Shown: positions 25,811 through 33,513 of the stretch, piece after piece
Position numbering within the stretch: position 1 is the first letter of the stretch
How the letters are laid out: every line of letters starts with the position of its first letter
Source of the DNA: Streptomyces nymphaeiformis
GTDB lineage: Bacteria; Actinomycetota; Actinomycetes; Streptomycetales; Streptomycetaceae
Direction of reading: 5' to 3'
NCBI RefSeq assembly: GCF_014203895.1
Contig: NZ_JACHJY010000016.1
Span: 1 to 64,000 of the forward strand
Length of the DNA stretch: 64,000 nucleotides
Translations under genes and position numbers: made by a program
The notes under the pieces: model-generated
Database searches by the model: none
What the model was told of the DNA's origin: nothing
The model's input: the letters and a program-made list of their open reading frames with translations, nothing else

Positions 25811-26539
25811 ATGGACACCGGAACGGCACGGAGAACCGGCGGCGTCGCGGAGACGGCCGCGCCGCAGCGCCAGGAGCGCGGCCGGGGAGTGCTCGAAGGA
25901 GCGTTCGCGCTGCTCGACGCCCTGCGCCGGAACGGCGACGAGGCCGGCGTGACCGAACTCGCACTCGCCTGCGGCGTGCCCAAGGGCAGCGTCCACCGGC
26001 TGCTCGACCAGCTGGTCGGCGTCGGCGCCGTCGAACGCAAGGGCAACCGCTACCGGGTCGGCCCGCAGCTCTACCGCCTCGGTCAGGCCTGGGAACCGCA
26101 CCCCGGCCTGCGCCCCGCCGCCCGGCTGCCGCTCCAGCGCCTCCGGGCCGCCACCGGAGCCAGCGTCGTCCTCGCCGTGATGCGCGAGGACATGGCGATC
26201 ACGGTCGGCTCGGTGCCCGGCGACCTGGAGCCGCTGCTCCCCGTCCGCGACGGCATCGCGTTCCGCCTCGACACCGCCGCCGGAAAGGCACTGTGCGGGC
26301 CGCTCAGGGGCGGGCCGGTGCTCGACCGCGAGGACGTCATGGACGGGGTGTGCTGCGCCGCGCTGCCGGTCCGCGCCCCGGACGGCCGTACGGTCGCGGC
26401 GCTCGCCGGCATGGTCCCGGCCGGCCGCGGACTCGACGCCCTCGCCCAGGCCGTCGCCGAGGCGGGAGCCGCGGTCACCCGCGCGCTCGCCCGCGGCGGG
26501 CACCGGGGGCCGGTCCCGCCGAGCACGGTCGCCTTCTAG
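25811..26539 (+). CDS. IclR family transcriptional regulator
   Basis: 242 residues. An N-terminal winged helix (about 26-92: RGVLEGAFALLDALR, VTELALACGVPKGSVHRLLDQLV, GAVERKGNRYRVG) is followed by the effector-binding domain, with GAFRLDTAAGKAL-type and CCAALPVRAPDGRTVAALAG segments typical of IclR proteins. The ATG follows a GGGGGA site. Neighbours give no clear target; the secreted-protein gene downstream is one option. Confidence 0.85.
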   Translation: MDTGTARRTGGVAETAAPQRQERGRGVLEGAFALLDALRRNGDEAGVTELALACGVPKGSVHRLLDQLVGVGAVERKGNRYRVGPQLYRLGQAWEPHPGLRPAARLPLQRLRAATGASVVLAVMREDMAITVGSVPGDLEPLLPVRDGIAFRLDTAAGKALCGPLRGGPVLDREDVMDGVCCAALPVRAPDGRTVAALAGMVPAGRGLDALAQAVAEAGAAVTRALARGGHRGPVPPSTVAF

Positions 26540-26692
26540 CGGCTGTTCCGCCCAGCGGAACGCGCGTAGAGCCGGGGCGGGACCGCCGGGCACAGTGGAT
26601 GTCGTGCCGGGGGAAACGGCACACCGGGACCGCCGGGGGAGGCGGACCGGACACCACGTCACACCCGTGACCCGAATGTGTGGGGGGACCAC

Positions 26693-27163
26693 ATGCGCAA
26701 GAACCGACTCGTCCGAACGGCCGCCACCGCCCTGCTCGGACTCGGCAGCCTCGGCGCCTTCGCCGGCACCGCGCACGCCGAGCCGATCGACTACGTGAAG
26801 ATCGAGCTGTTCGAGCTGCACTGCCAGCAGAACAGCGAGGGCGACCACGACGAGGCCTACCTCAAGATCACCGACGCCAACGGCAACGCCGTCAAGGTCT
26901 GGCCCGGCAACGGCATCAAGTACCAGACCATGGGCACCGGTTACGTCCGCTCCATGGAGGACGGCAACGGCAACGCCGCGCTCATCCTCGGCAAGGAGCA
27001 GGCCCGCACCCTGACCCTGTGGGACTACGACACCACCAGCAGCGACGACAAGCTCGGCGCCACGCTCGTCACCGGCAGCGAGGTCGGCGCCGAGACCCAG
27101 TGGCGCACGGTCGAGGGCTCCGGCGGCATCTACGTCATCGGCTACCGCGTCGTCGACATCTGA
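26693..27163 (+). CDS. Secreted protein of unknown function
   Basis: 156 residues with a textbook signal peptide (MRKNRLVRTAATALLGLGSL, cleavage after AHA near residue 29). The mature domain is all-beta in appearance (DYVKIELFELHCQQNSEGDH, DEAYLKITDANGNAVKVWPG), with acidic residues that could bind calcium, C2-like, but I cannot assign a family. ATG 26693 is chosen to give a compact signal peptide; ATG 26678 is in frame. Confidence 0.75.
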   Translation: MRKNRLVRTAATALLGLGSLGAFAGTAHAEPIDYVKIELFELHCQQNSEGDHDEAYLKITDANGNAVKVWPGNGIKYQTMGTGYVRSMEDGNGNAALILGKEQARTLTLWDYDTTSSDDKLGATLVTGSEVGAETQWRTVEGSGGIYVIGYRVVDI

Positions 27164-27183
27164 CGGGCGATCAGTACGTGAGC

Positions 27184-27215
27184 GAGGGCCGTGCCGGACG
27201 TCCGGCACGGCCCTC
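27184..27215. terminator. Perfect 32-bp palindrome, bidirectional terminator
   Basis: GAGGGCCGTGCCGGAC followed immediately by its exact complement GTCCGGCACGGCCCTC. It lies between the secreted-protein gene (plus) and bglC (minus), both ending here. Confidence 0.8.
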
Positions 27216-27227
27216 TCCCGTTCCGCC

Positions 27228-28670
27228 TCAGTGCCCGTCCGGCGCGTGCAGCTCGCCCGAGCGCGCCACCCGCGCGTACCAGCGGGCGCTGGACTTCGGG
27301 GTGCGCTCCAGGGTGTCGTAGTCCACCCGGACCGCGCCGAACCGCTTCGCGTAGCCGTACGACCACTCGAAGTTGTCGAGCAGCGACCAGAGGAAGTAGC
27401 CCCGCACGTCCACCCCGTCCGCCATCGCCCGGTGCACCGCCTCCAGATGCGCGTGCACATAGGCGGCGCGCTCCGGGTCGTGCACCGCACCGTCCGGACC
27501 CACCACGTCCTCGTACGCCGCACCGTTCTCGCTGATCACCAGCGGGAGTTCGGGGTACGCGGCGGAGACCCGGGTCAGCAGGTCGTACAGCGCGCTCGGG
27601 TCGACCGCCCAGCCCATCGCCGTCGGCTCGCCGGGCGCCCGGTGGAAGGCGACCGCGTCCGCGCCCGGCCACGGCGAGTGGTCGCTGTTGCCGTGCCCGT
27701 CGTCCTGCGGCTTCTCCGCACCCTCGGGGACGGTCGAGACGACCGTCGGCGTGTAGTAGTTGATCGCGAGGAGGTCCAGCGGCTGGTGCGCCGTCGCGGT
27801 GTCGCCGTCCCGGACGAAGGACCAGTCGGTGAGGTGCGCCGTGTCGGCGAACAGGTCCTCCGGGTAGGCGCCCTCCAGCATCGGGCCCAGCCAGATCCGG
27901 TTGCCGACGGCGTCGATCCGGCGGGCCGCGTCCAGGTCCTCCGGCGAGGAGGTCAGCGGACGGATCTCGTGCAGGTTGAGCGAGACCGCGATCTGCCGGT
28001 CCGCCGGCAGCGCGGCGCGCAGCGCCTGGACCGCCAGGCCGTGCCCGAGGTTGAGGTGGTGGGCGGCACGCAGCGAGGCCACCGGCTCGGTCCGGCCGGG
28101 GGCGTGGACCCCGGAGCCGTACCCCAGGAAGGCGCTGCACCACGGCTCGTTGAGCGTGGTCCACCGCTTCACCCGGTCGCCCACGGCGTCGGCGACGATC
28201 CCCGCGTACTCGGCGAACCGCTCGGCGGTCGCCCGCTCGGGCCAGCCGCCGGCGTCCTCCAACTCCTGCGGCAGGTCCCAGTGGTAGAGCGTCAGGGCCG
28301 GTTCGATGCCGGCGGCGAGCAGCTCGTCGACGAGCCGCCGGTAGAAGTCGAGGCCCTGCTGCACGGCGGGCCCCCGGCCGGTGGGCTGGACGCGTGACCA
28401 GGAGACGGAGAACCGGTAGGCGTTCAGGCCGAGTTCGGCCATGATCCCGACGTCCTCGCGGAACCGGTGGTAGTGGTCGACGGCCACGTCACCGGTGTGG
28501 CCCTCGAAGACCTTGCCGGGGGTGTGCGAGAAGGTGTCCCAGATGGAGGGGGTACGGCCGTCCTCGGCCGCCGCTCCCTCGATCTGGTACGCGGCGGTGG
28601 CGGCGCCCCACAGGAAGTCGGCGGGGAACGAACGGGTGGCGGTGAGCGGCCGGGTTTCGGGCGCGGTCAT
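27228..28670 (-). CDS. bglC: GH1 beta-glucosidase of the cellobiose operon
   Basis: 480 residues, cytoplasmic (no signal peptide). It hydrolyses imported cellobiose to glucose. GH1 signatures: SFPADFLWGAATAAYQIEG, the acid/base Glu175 in TLNEP (172-176), and the nucleophile Glu381 in ISENGAAYED. It follows cebG by 48 bases and is the last gene of cebE-cebF-cebG-bglC. A CebR-like box (28672-28685) abuts its start codon, so it may have its own promoter or be subject to local repression. Confidence 0.95.
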   Translation of the reverse strand: MTAPETRPLTATRSFPADFLWGAATAAYQIEGAAAEDGRTPSIWDTFSHTPGKVFEGHTGDVAVDHYHRFREDVGIMAELGLNAYRFSVSWSRVQPTGRGPAVQQGLDFYRRLVDELLAAGIEPALTLYHWDLPQELEDAGGWPERATAERFAEYAGIVADAVGDRVKRWTTLNEPWCSAFLGYGSGVHAPGRTEPVASLRAAHHLNLGHGLAVQALRAALPADRQIAVSLNLHEIRPLTSSPEDLDAARRIDAVGNRIWLGPMLEGAYPEDLFADTAHLTDWSFVRDGDTATAHQPLDLLAINYYTPTVVSTVPEGAEKPQDDGHGNSDHSPWPGADAVAFHRAPGEPTAMGWAVDPSALYDLLTRVSAAYPELPLVISENGAAYEDVVGPDGAVHDPERAAYVHAHLEAVHRAMADGVDVRGYFLWSLLDNFEWSYGYAKRFGAVRVDYDTLERTPKSSARWYARVARSGELHAPDGH

Positions 28671-28671
28671 A

Positions 28672-28685
28672 GGGGAGGGCTCCCA
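28672..28685. promoter_or_regulatory. Degenerate CebR box next to the bglC start
   Basis: GGGGAGGGCTCCCA matches the 14-bp TGGGAGCGCTCCCA box at 12 positions. It ends one base from the bglC ATG (28670), overlapping the ribosome-binding region. CebR-like sites before bglC are known in other streptomycetes. Confidence 0.5.
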
Positions 28686-28718
28686 ACACGGGTACGGAGG
28701 GACAGAACAGGGGGCTCG

Positions 28719-29594
28719 TCAGCTCTTCACGGCACCGGCCGTGATGCCGCCGACGATGTGCTTGCCGAGGAGGGCGAAGACGAGCAGCAGCGGCACGGTG
28801 GAGATCAGCGCTCCGGTCAGCACCACGGCCTGGTCCACGCTGTGGTTGCCCGCGCCGAGCCCGGCGAGCGCCACCTGAAGGGTGGGGTTGCCGTCCGGGG
28901 TGAGCGCGATGAACGGCCAGAAGAAGTCGTTCCAGGCCTGGACGAAGACCAGCATGCCGAGCACGGCCATCGCCGGCCGGGCCACGGGGAAGACCACGTG
29001 CCAGATGATCCGCAGGCTGTGCGCCCCGTCCATCCGGGCCGCCTCCACCAGCTCCATCGGCAGCGCCTCCACGAGGAACTGGCGCATGAAGAACACGCCG
29101 AAGGCGGCGACGAGCGAGGGCAGCACCACCGACTGGAGCTGGTCGAACCAGCCGAGGTCCGTGATGATCTGGTAGAGCGGGATCACGCTGAGCTGTGGCG
29201 GGACCGTCATCGTGGCGACCACGAGCGAGAGCAGCATGCCCCGGCCCCGGAAGGGCAGTTTGGCGAAGGCGAAGCCGGCGAGGGTGGAGAAGAGCACGGT
29301 GGACAGCGCCACCAGGCTCGCCACGACCGTGGTGTTGACCAGTGCCTCGCCCATGTCGACCTGGTTCCAGGCGAATTCGAGGTTGTCCAGGAGCTGATTG
29401 CCGGGCAGCAGCGGTGCCGGGGCCTCCACGACCCGCTCGCCGGTGTGGGAGGCGGCGACCACGTTCCAGTACAGCGGGAAGAGCGAGACGACGGCGGCGA
29501 CGGTGAGGAGGACGTACGTCAGCGGTCCCGCGTGGTGCTGACGGCCGGCCGACGGACGGAACCCGGCGCGGCGCGGGGTGAGTGTGCGGGCCAT
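28719..29594 (-). CDS. cebG: Cellobiose ABC transporter permease CebG
   Basis: 291 residues, six predicted membrane helices. The EAA loop that contacts the ATPase is EAARMDGAHSLRIIWHVVFP. MalG-type permeases of the CUT1 family import oligosaccharides. The ATG is 4 bases after the cebF stop. Assigned as CebG from the order cebE-cebF-cebG-bglC next to a CebR-type repressor and CebR boxes. Confidence 0.93.
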   Translation of the reverse strand: MARTLTPRRAGFRPSAGRQHHAGPLTYVLLTVAAVVSLFPLYWNVVAASHTGERVVEAPAPLLPGNQLLDNLEFAWNQVDMGEALVNTTVVASLVALSTVLFSTLAGFAFAKLPFRGRGMLLSLVVATMTVPPQLSVIPLYQIITDLGWFDQLQSVVLPSLVAAFGVFFMRQFLVEALPMELVEAARMDGAHSLRIIWHVVFPVARPAMAVLGMLVFVQAWNDFFWPFIALTPDGNPTLQVALAGLGAGNHSVDQAVVLTGALISTVPLLLVFALLGKHIVGGITAGAVKS

Positions 29595-29598
29595 GAGG

Positions 29599-30606
29599 TC
29601 ATCTCCCCGGCTTCGTGCGGTTGCGGCGGGAGACCAGCGCCTGGACGCCGCCGATCAGGAGGAGGAGCAGGAGCATGACCCAGGCGATCGCGGAGGCCTG
29701 CCCGAGCGCTCCGGTCACCCAGCCCTTCTCGTACATCAGCAGGCTCAGCGTCTGGAACTGGTTGCCGCTGCCGCCGCTGATGCCGACGCTGCCGCCGAAG
29801 AGCATCGGCTCGCCGAACAGCTGGGTCGCGCCGATGGTCGAGACGATGACCGTGAAGAGGATCGTCGGCCGGATCGAGGGGATGGTGACGCTGAGGAACT
29901 GCCGCCAGCGCGAGGCCCCGTCCAGCGAGGCCGCCTCGTAGAGGTCCTGCGGCACGGCCTGCATCGCGGCCAGGTAGATCAGCGCGTTGTAGCCGGTCCA
30001 GCGCCAGGTGACGATCGTCGAGATCGCGATCTGCGCCGGCCACTTGGACGACTCCCAGTCGACCGGACCGATGCCGGTCCAGCCGAGGAGACCGTTGATC
30101 ATCCCGTAGTCGGTGTTGAACAGCTGGGCGAAGACCAGGGTCGCCGCCGCGATCGAGGTGGCGTACGGGGCGAGGATCGCGACCCGGAAGAAGCCGCGGC
30201 CGCGGAGCTTGTAGTTGAGTAGGTGCGCCAGGCCCAGGGCCATGAGCAGCTGCGGAACGGTCGATATCACCCCGATGGTGAAGGTGTTGAGGAGCGCGTT
30301 CCAGAAGAACTCGCTGGTCGCGAGGTCCGTGTAGTTCTCCAGGCCCTTCCACGTCGGGTCGCCGCCGAGCTCGACCCGGTTCAGCGAGAGCCAGCCGGTG
30401 TAGAGCAGCGGGAAGAGCCCGAAGGCCGCGAAGGTGAGGAAGAAGGGGGCGACGAAGACGTACGGGATCGCCTTGATGTCCCAGCGGTAGAGGGTGCTGC
30501 GCCAGCCGCGCGGGGCGGCACGGCGGCCGCGGGGGCCGCCGGGGGAGGAGGGCGGTGCGGCGGGCGGCGGGGAACCGGCCCGCTTCGCCCGAACGGAGGT
30601 GGCCAC
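29599..30606 (-). CDS. cebF: Cellobiose ABC transporter permease CebF
   Basis: 335 residues. A Pro/Gly/Arg-rich cytoplasmic start (about 1-40) precedes six membrane helices; the EAA loop is YEAASLDGASRWRQFLSVTIPSI. MalF-type partner of CebG. GTG start at 30606, 102 bases after the cebE stop; that spacer is C-rich on this strand and contains an imperfect inverted repeat (GGCGGTGCCGGTCCGCCGCC), perhaps limiting expression relative to the binding protein. Confidence 0.93.
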   Translation of the reverse strand: MATSVRAKRAGSPPPAAPPSSPGGPRGRRAAPRGWRSTLYRWDIKAIPYVFVAPFFLTFAAFGLFPLLYTGWLSLNRVELGGDPTWKGLENYTDLATSEFFWNALLNTFTIGVISTVPQLLMALGLAHLLNYKLRGRGFFRVAILAPYATSIAAATLVFAQLFNTDYGMINGLLGWTGIGPVDWESSKWPAQIAISTIVTWRWTGYNALIYLAAMQAVPQDLYEAASLDGASRWRQFLSVTIPSIRPTILFTVIVSTIGATQLFGEPMLFGGSVGISGGSGNQFQTLSLLMYEKGWVTGALGQASAIAWVMLLLLLLIGGVQALVSRRNRTKPGR

Positions 30607-30708
30607 GGGGGCGTCCTTCCAGGTCGATGCGTGCGGTGGTACGGGCGGTGCCGGTCCGCCGCCTGGCAGGCGGCGGCGGACCGGCGGTCGCCCCCGTCCG
30701 GAAAGGGC

Positions 30709-32061
30709 CTAGTGGTCGATCTTGTCGTCGACCAGCTTCTTGACGTTCTCCCAGGCCTTGGCCGGGTCGGTGCCGCGCTGCTCGATGTCGAGGATGCCGT
30801 TGTCGGTGAGGAAGGTCTTCACCTGGCCGTCGTAGCGGCTGATGACAGCGGGGTGGATGCCCACGGCCGCGCTGGAGAAGATCTTGCCGACCGGCGTGTC
30901 GCCGAAGTACGGCAGCTTCGCCTCCTGGACCGCCGAGGAGAGCAGCGTGTCCTTGGACGAGGGGATGTTGCCGTTGACCGCGAAGACCTTGGCGTGCTGC
31001 GCCGGGGCGGTCAGCCAGGCGGCCAGCTCGGCGGCCTCCTCGGTGTGCTTGCCGGCCTTGGGCACGGCGAGGAAGGAGCCGCCCCAGTTGCCGGCGACCG
31101 GCGGCGCGGCGATGTCCCACTTGCCCTGGTTGGCGGGGCCGGCCTGGTCCTTGATGATGCCGGTCATCCAGCTCGGGCAGGCGACCGTGGCGAACTTCGA
31201 GTTCTTGAAGGCCGCGTTCCACGTGCCCTTCTCGTCGAACTGGCGCAGCTTGGCGGTGAGTCCGCCCTGGGCCGCCTTCACGGCGGTTTCCCAGGCCTTC
31301 TTCACGCCGGGGCTGTTCTCCCAGTCGAGCTCGCCGCTCGCGTTGGCGTACTGCACCGGGTCGCTGGAGACGACGGCGTTGAAGAGGCCGCTCGCGGAGT
31401 CGTGGAAGGCGGTGCCGGCGGGCGCGGCCGCCTTGTACTTCTCGCCGGTCTCGATGAACTTGGACCAGTCGCCGGCCCACAGCTTGCCGACCTCCTCGCG
31501 GGTGGTCGGCAGCTTGGCCATGGCGAAGAGGTCCTTGTTGTAGCAGATGGCCATGGGGCCGATGTCGGTGCCGAGACCGATGACCTTGCCGTCGGCCGTC
31601 GTGGCCTGCTTGACCTTCCAGTCGAGGAAGTCGCCGAGGTTCGCGCCGCCCTCCTTGCCCAGGTCGACCCACTTGTTCGCCATGGCGGTGCCGGTAGCCT
31701 CGGCGATGTAGCCCACCTCGACGGCCTGGATGTCGGCGACGCCGCTGTTCTGGGTGAGGCGCAGCTTGAGCGTGTCCCAGTACTTCTGGCCGTCGGAGAC
31801 GTTCGACTCCTCGATCTTGATGTTCGGGTGGAGCCGCTCGTACTCGGCGTACAGCTTGGCGCCGGTCTTGTCGTCGTAGCCGAAGGAACCGAAGGTCCCG
31901 ATCCGCAGCGTGATCCTTCCGGAGCCCGAGCCGCTCGCGCCGCCCTTGCCGCCGCTGTCCTCGTCGCTGCCGCAACCGGTGAGCAGGGTCGTGCCGGTCG
32001 CGACGACGGCGACCGCCGCGAGCGCCGCACGGCGTCCGCGTCTGCTGCTGGAAGTGCGCAT
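30709..32061 (-). CDS. cebE: Cellobiose/cellotriose-binding lipoprotein CebE
   Basis: 450 residues, solute-binding protein of family 1. Lipoprotein signal: basic start, hydrophobic stretch and lipobox LLTGC with the lipidated Cys30, then a Ser/Gly linker. The mature protein captures cello-oligosaccharides outside the membrane and hands them to CebFG. No ATP-binding gene is present in the operon, as usual for ceb loci, which use the shared MsiK ATPase. ATG at 32061 follows GAGGAGAG. A perfect CebR box lies 112 bases upstream. Confidence 0.94.
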   Translation of the reverse strand: MRTSSSRRGRRAALAAVAVVATGTTLLTGCGSDEDSGGKGGASGSGSGRITLRIGTFGSFGYDDKTGAKLYAEYERLHPNIKIEESNVSDGQKYWDTLKLRLTQNSGVADIQAVEVGYIAEATGTAMANKWVDLGKEGGANLGDFLDWKVKQATTADGKVIGLGTDIGPMAICYNKDLFAMAKLPTTREEVGKLWAGDWSKFIETGEKYKAAAPAGTAFHDSASGLFNAVVSSDPVQYANASGELDWENSPGVKKAWETAVKAAQGGLTAKLRQFDEKGTWNAAFKNSKFATVACPSWMTGIIKDQAGPANQGKWDIAAPPVAGNWGGSFLAVPKAGKHTEEAAELAAWLTAPAQHAKVFAVNGNIPSSKDTLLSSAVQEAKLPYFGDTPVGKIFSSAAVGIHPAVISRYDGQVKTFLTDNGILDIEQRGTDPAKAWENVKKLVDDKIDH

Positions 32062-32172
32062 TCCACTCTCCTCGTCCAAGGTGGTGCTCTTTGTGCGCCA
32101 AGAGGCCCGGCCGGCTGATCGCGGCTCGGCGGCGCCTGCCAGGACCTGATGCGGGGCTGTGTCGCGTCCCTA

Positions 32173-32186
32173 TGGGAGCGCTCCCA
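32173..32186. promoter_or_regulatory. CebR operator (cebE side)
   Basis: A perfect TGGGAGCGCTCCCA palindrome, the known CebR box of Streptomyces, 112 bases upstream of cebE. Repression would be lifted by cellobiose or cellotriose. Confidence 0.88.
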
Positions 32187-32250
32187 CGTCGTTGCCGGAA
32201 GGTTGCTGCCTGGCGGGTGCGGGTGTCAAGACATGAACGCGGATTCGTTA

Positions 32251-32266
32251 CCGGAAGGTTTTCCGG
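32251..32266. promoter_or_regulatory. Second dyad in the ceb regulatory region
   Basis: CCGGAAGGTTTTCCGG: 6-bp arms around GGTT. It lies in the second copy of the GTTRCCGGAAGGTT direct repeat. Not a CebR box; candidate site for another regulator. Confidence 0.35.
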
Positions 32267-32349
32267 CGGTTTCGCGCCGCCCTGCGGTCATCGAGCCGTC
32301 ATCTCCTGAACGCGGGCGCGTGGCGCGGCAGGGTGGTGGTGGACTAGTG

Positions 32350-32363
32350 TGGGAGCGCTCCCA
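32350..32363. promoter_or_regulatory. CebR operator (cebR side)
   Basis: A second perfect TGGGAGCGCTCCCA palindrome, 57 bases before the chosen cebR start, suggesting autoregulation. Confidence 0.85.
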
Positions 32364-32419
32364 TACCTCTGTGGGTGCCGATGAGCAGCGCGTGGTCCTA
32401 CGAGGGGAGTTCGGGAGTC

Positions 32420-33454
32420 GTGAGCGGACGGCAGAGCGGCAGACCCACCCTGGAGCAGGTCGCGGCCAGGGCCGGGGTCGGCCGGGGCACGGTCTCCCGG
32501 GTGATCAACGGTTCCCCCCGGGTGAGCGAGCAGACCAGAACGGCCGTCGCCCGGGCCGTCGCCGAACTCGGCTACGTGCCCAACCAGGCCGCCCGCGCCC
32601 TGGCCGGCAGCCGCACCGACGCGATCGCGCTCGTCATCCCCGAGGCCGAAGCCCGGCTCTTCGCCGAGCCCTACTTCCTCGACCTCATCCGCGGGGTCAG
32701 CGCCGAACTCGCCGAGGCCGACAAGCAGTTGCTGCTCACCCTGGTCCGCAGCGAGCAGGAGCGGCAGCGCTTCGAGCAGTACCTCGCGGCCCAGCGCGTC
32801 GACGGGGTGCTGCTCGCGTCTGTCCACGGCGACGACCCGCTGCCCGACCGCATCAGGGAACTGGGCCTCCCGGTCGTGATGAACGGCCGCCGCACGGAGG
32901 CCGAGCCCGTCCCGTACGTGGACTCCGACAACATCGGCGCCGGGCGCGCGGCCGTCGCCCACCTGGTGGGGCGCGGCCGGAGCCGTATCGCGACCATCAC
33001 CGGACCCTTCGACATGTACGTGGCCCGGGCCCGGCTCGGCGGCTACCGGGCCGGGCTCACGGAGGCCGGAATCCCGCCCGACGAGACCCTGGTCTCGGCC
33101 GGTGACTTCACCGAGGAGGGCGGGCGGCGGGCCATGCGGGAACTCCTGGACCGCCGGCCCGACCTGGACGCCGTGTTCGCCGCCTCCGACGTGATGGCGG
33201 CGGGCGTGCGCGGGGTGCTTCGGGAGGCGGGCCGCCGAGTGCCCGAGGACGTCGCGCTCGTCGGTGTCGACGACTCGCCGGTGGCGCGGCTCATGGACCC
33301 GCCGCTGACGAGCGTGCGGCAGCCCATCGAGGAGATGGGCCGCACGATGGCGCGGATGCTGATCCGGGAGATCCACGAGAGCACGGAGGCCGCCCCGGTG
33401 GAGCCGCGCCGGCACGTGCTGCCGACGGAGCTGATCGTGCGGGAGTCGAGCTGA
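32420..33454 (+). CDS. cebR: LacI family cellobiose-responsive repressor CebR
   Basis: 344 residues from GTG 32420. The N-terminal HTH (PTLEQVAARAGVGRGTVSRV, then INGSPRVSEQTR) and hinge helix (YVPNQAARALAG) are those of LacI repressors; the rest is a periplasmic-binding-protein-like sugar domain (about 65-340). CebR represses ceb and cellulase genes and is released by cello-oligosaccharides. GTG 32420 has GAGGGGAG 10 bases upstream; ATG 32381 in frame would add 13 residues. The perfect boxes around it and the adjacent ceb operon make the assignment strong. Confidence 0.92.
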   Translation: MSGRQSGRPTLEQVAARAGVGRGTVSRVINGSPRVSEQTRTAVARAVAELGYVPNQAARALAGSRTDAIALVIPEAEARLFAEPYFLDLIRGVSAELAEADKQLLLTLVRSEQERQRFEQYLAAQRVDGVLLASVHGDDPLPDRIRELGLPVVMNGRRTEAEPVPYVDSDNIGAGRAAVAHLVGRGRSRIATITGPFDMYVARARLGGYRAGLTEAGIPPDETLVSAGDFTEEGGRRAMRELLDRRPDLDAVFAASDVMAAGVRGVLREAGRRVPEDVALVGVDDSPVARLMDPPLTSVRQPIEEMGRTMARMLIREIHESTEAAPVEPRRHVLPTELIVRESS

Positions 33455-33470
33455 GGGGGAGTGTACGGAC

Positions 33471-33500
33471 GACCCCGAGGGATCCGGATCCCTCGGGGTC
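33471..33500. terminator. Perfect 30-bp palindrome, bidirectional terminator
   Basis: GACCCCGAGGGATCC followed directly by GGATCCCTCGGGGTC. It lies between the convergent ends of cebR and the GH6 cellulase gene. Confidence 0.8.
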
Positions 33501-33513
33501 GCGCGTCGCGGGG

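Larger units (their letters stand above)
32062..32419. other. cebE-cebR divergent regulatory region
   Basis: Holds the promoters of the ceb operon (minus) and cebR (plus). It contains two perfect CebR boxes, a repeated GTTRCCGGAAGGTT element (32191-32204 and 32247-32260) and a CCGGAA-N4-TTCCGG dyad (32251-32266). No coding sequence is apparent. Confidence 0.6.
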
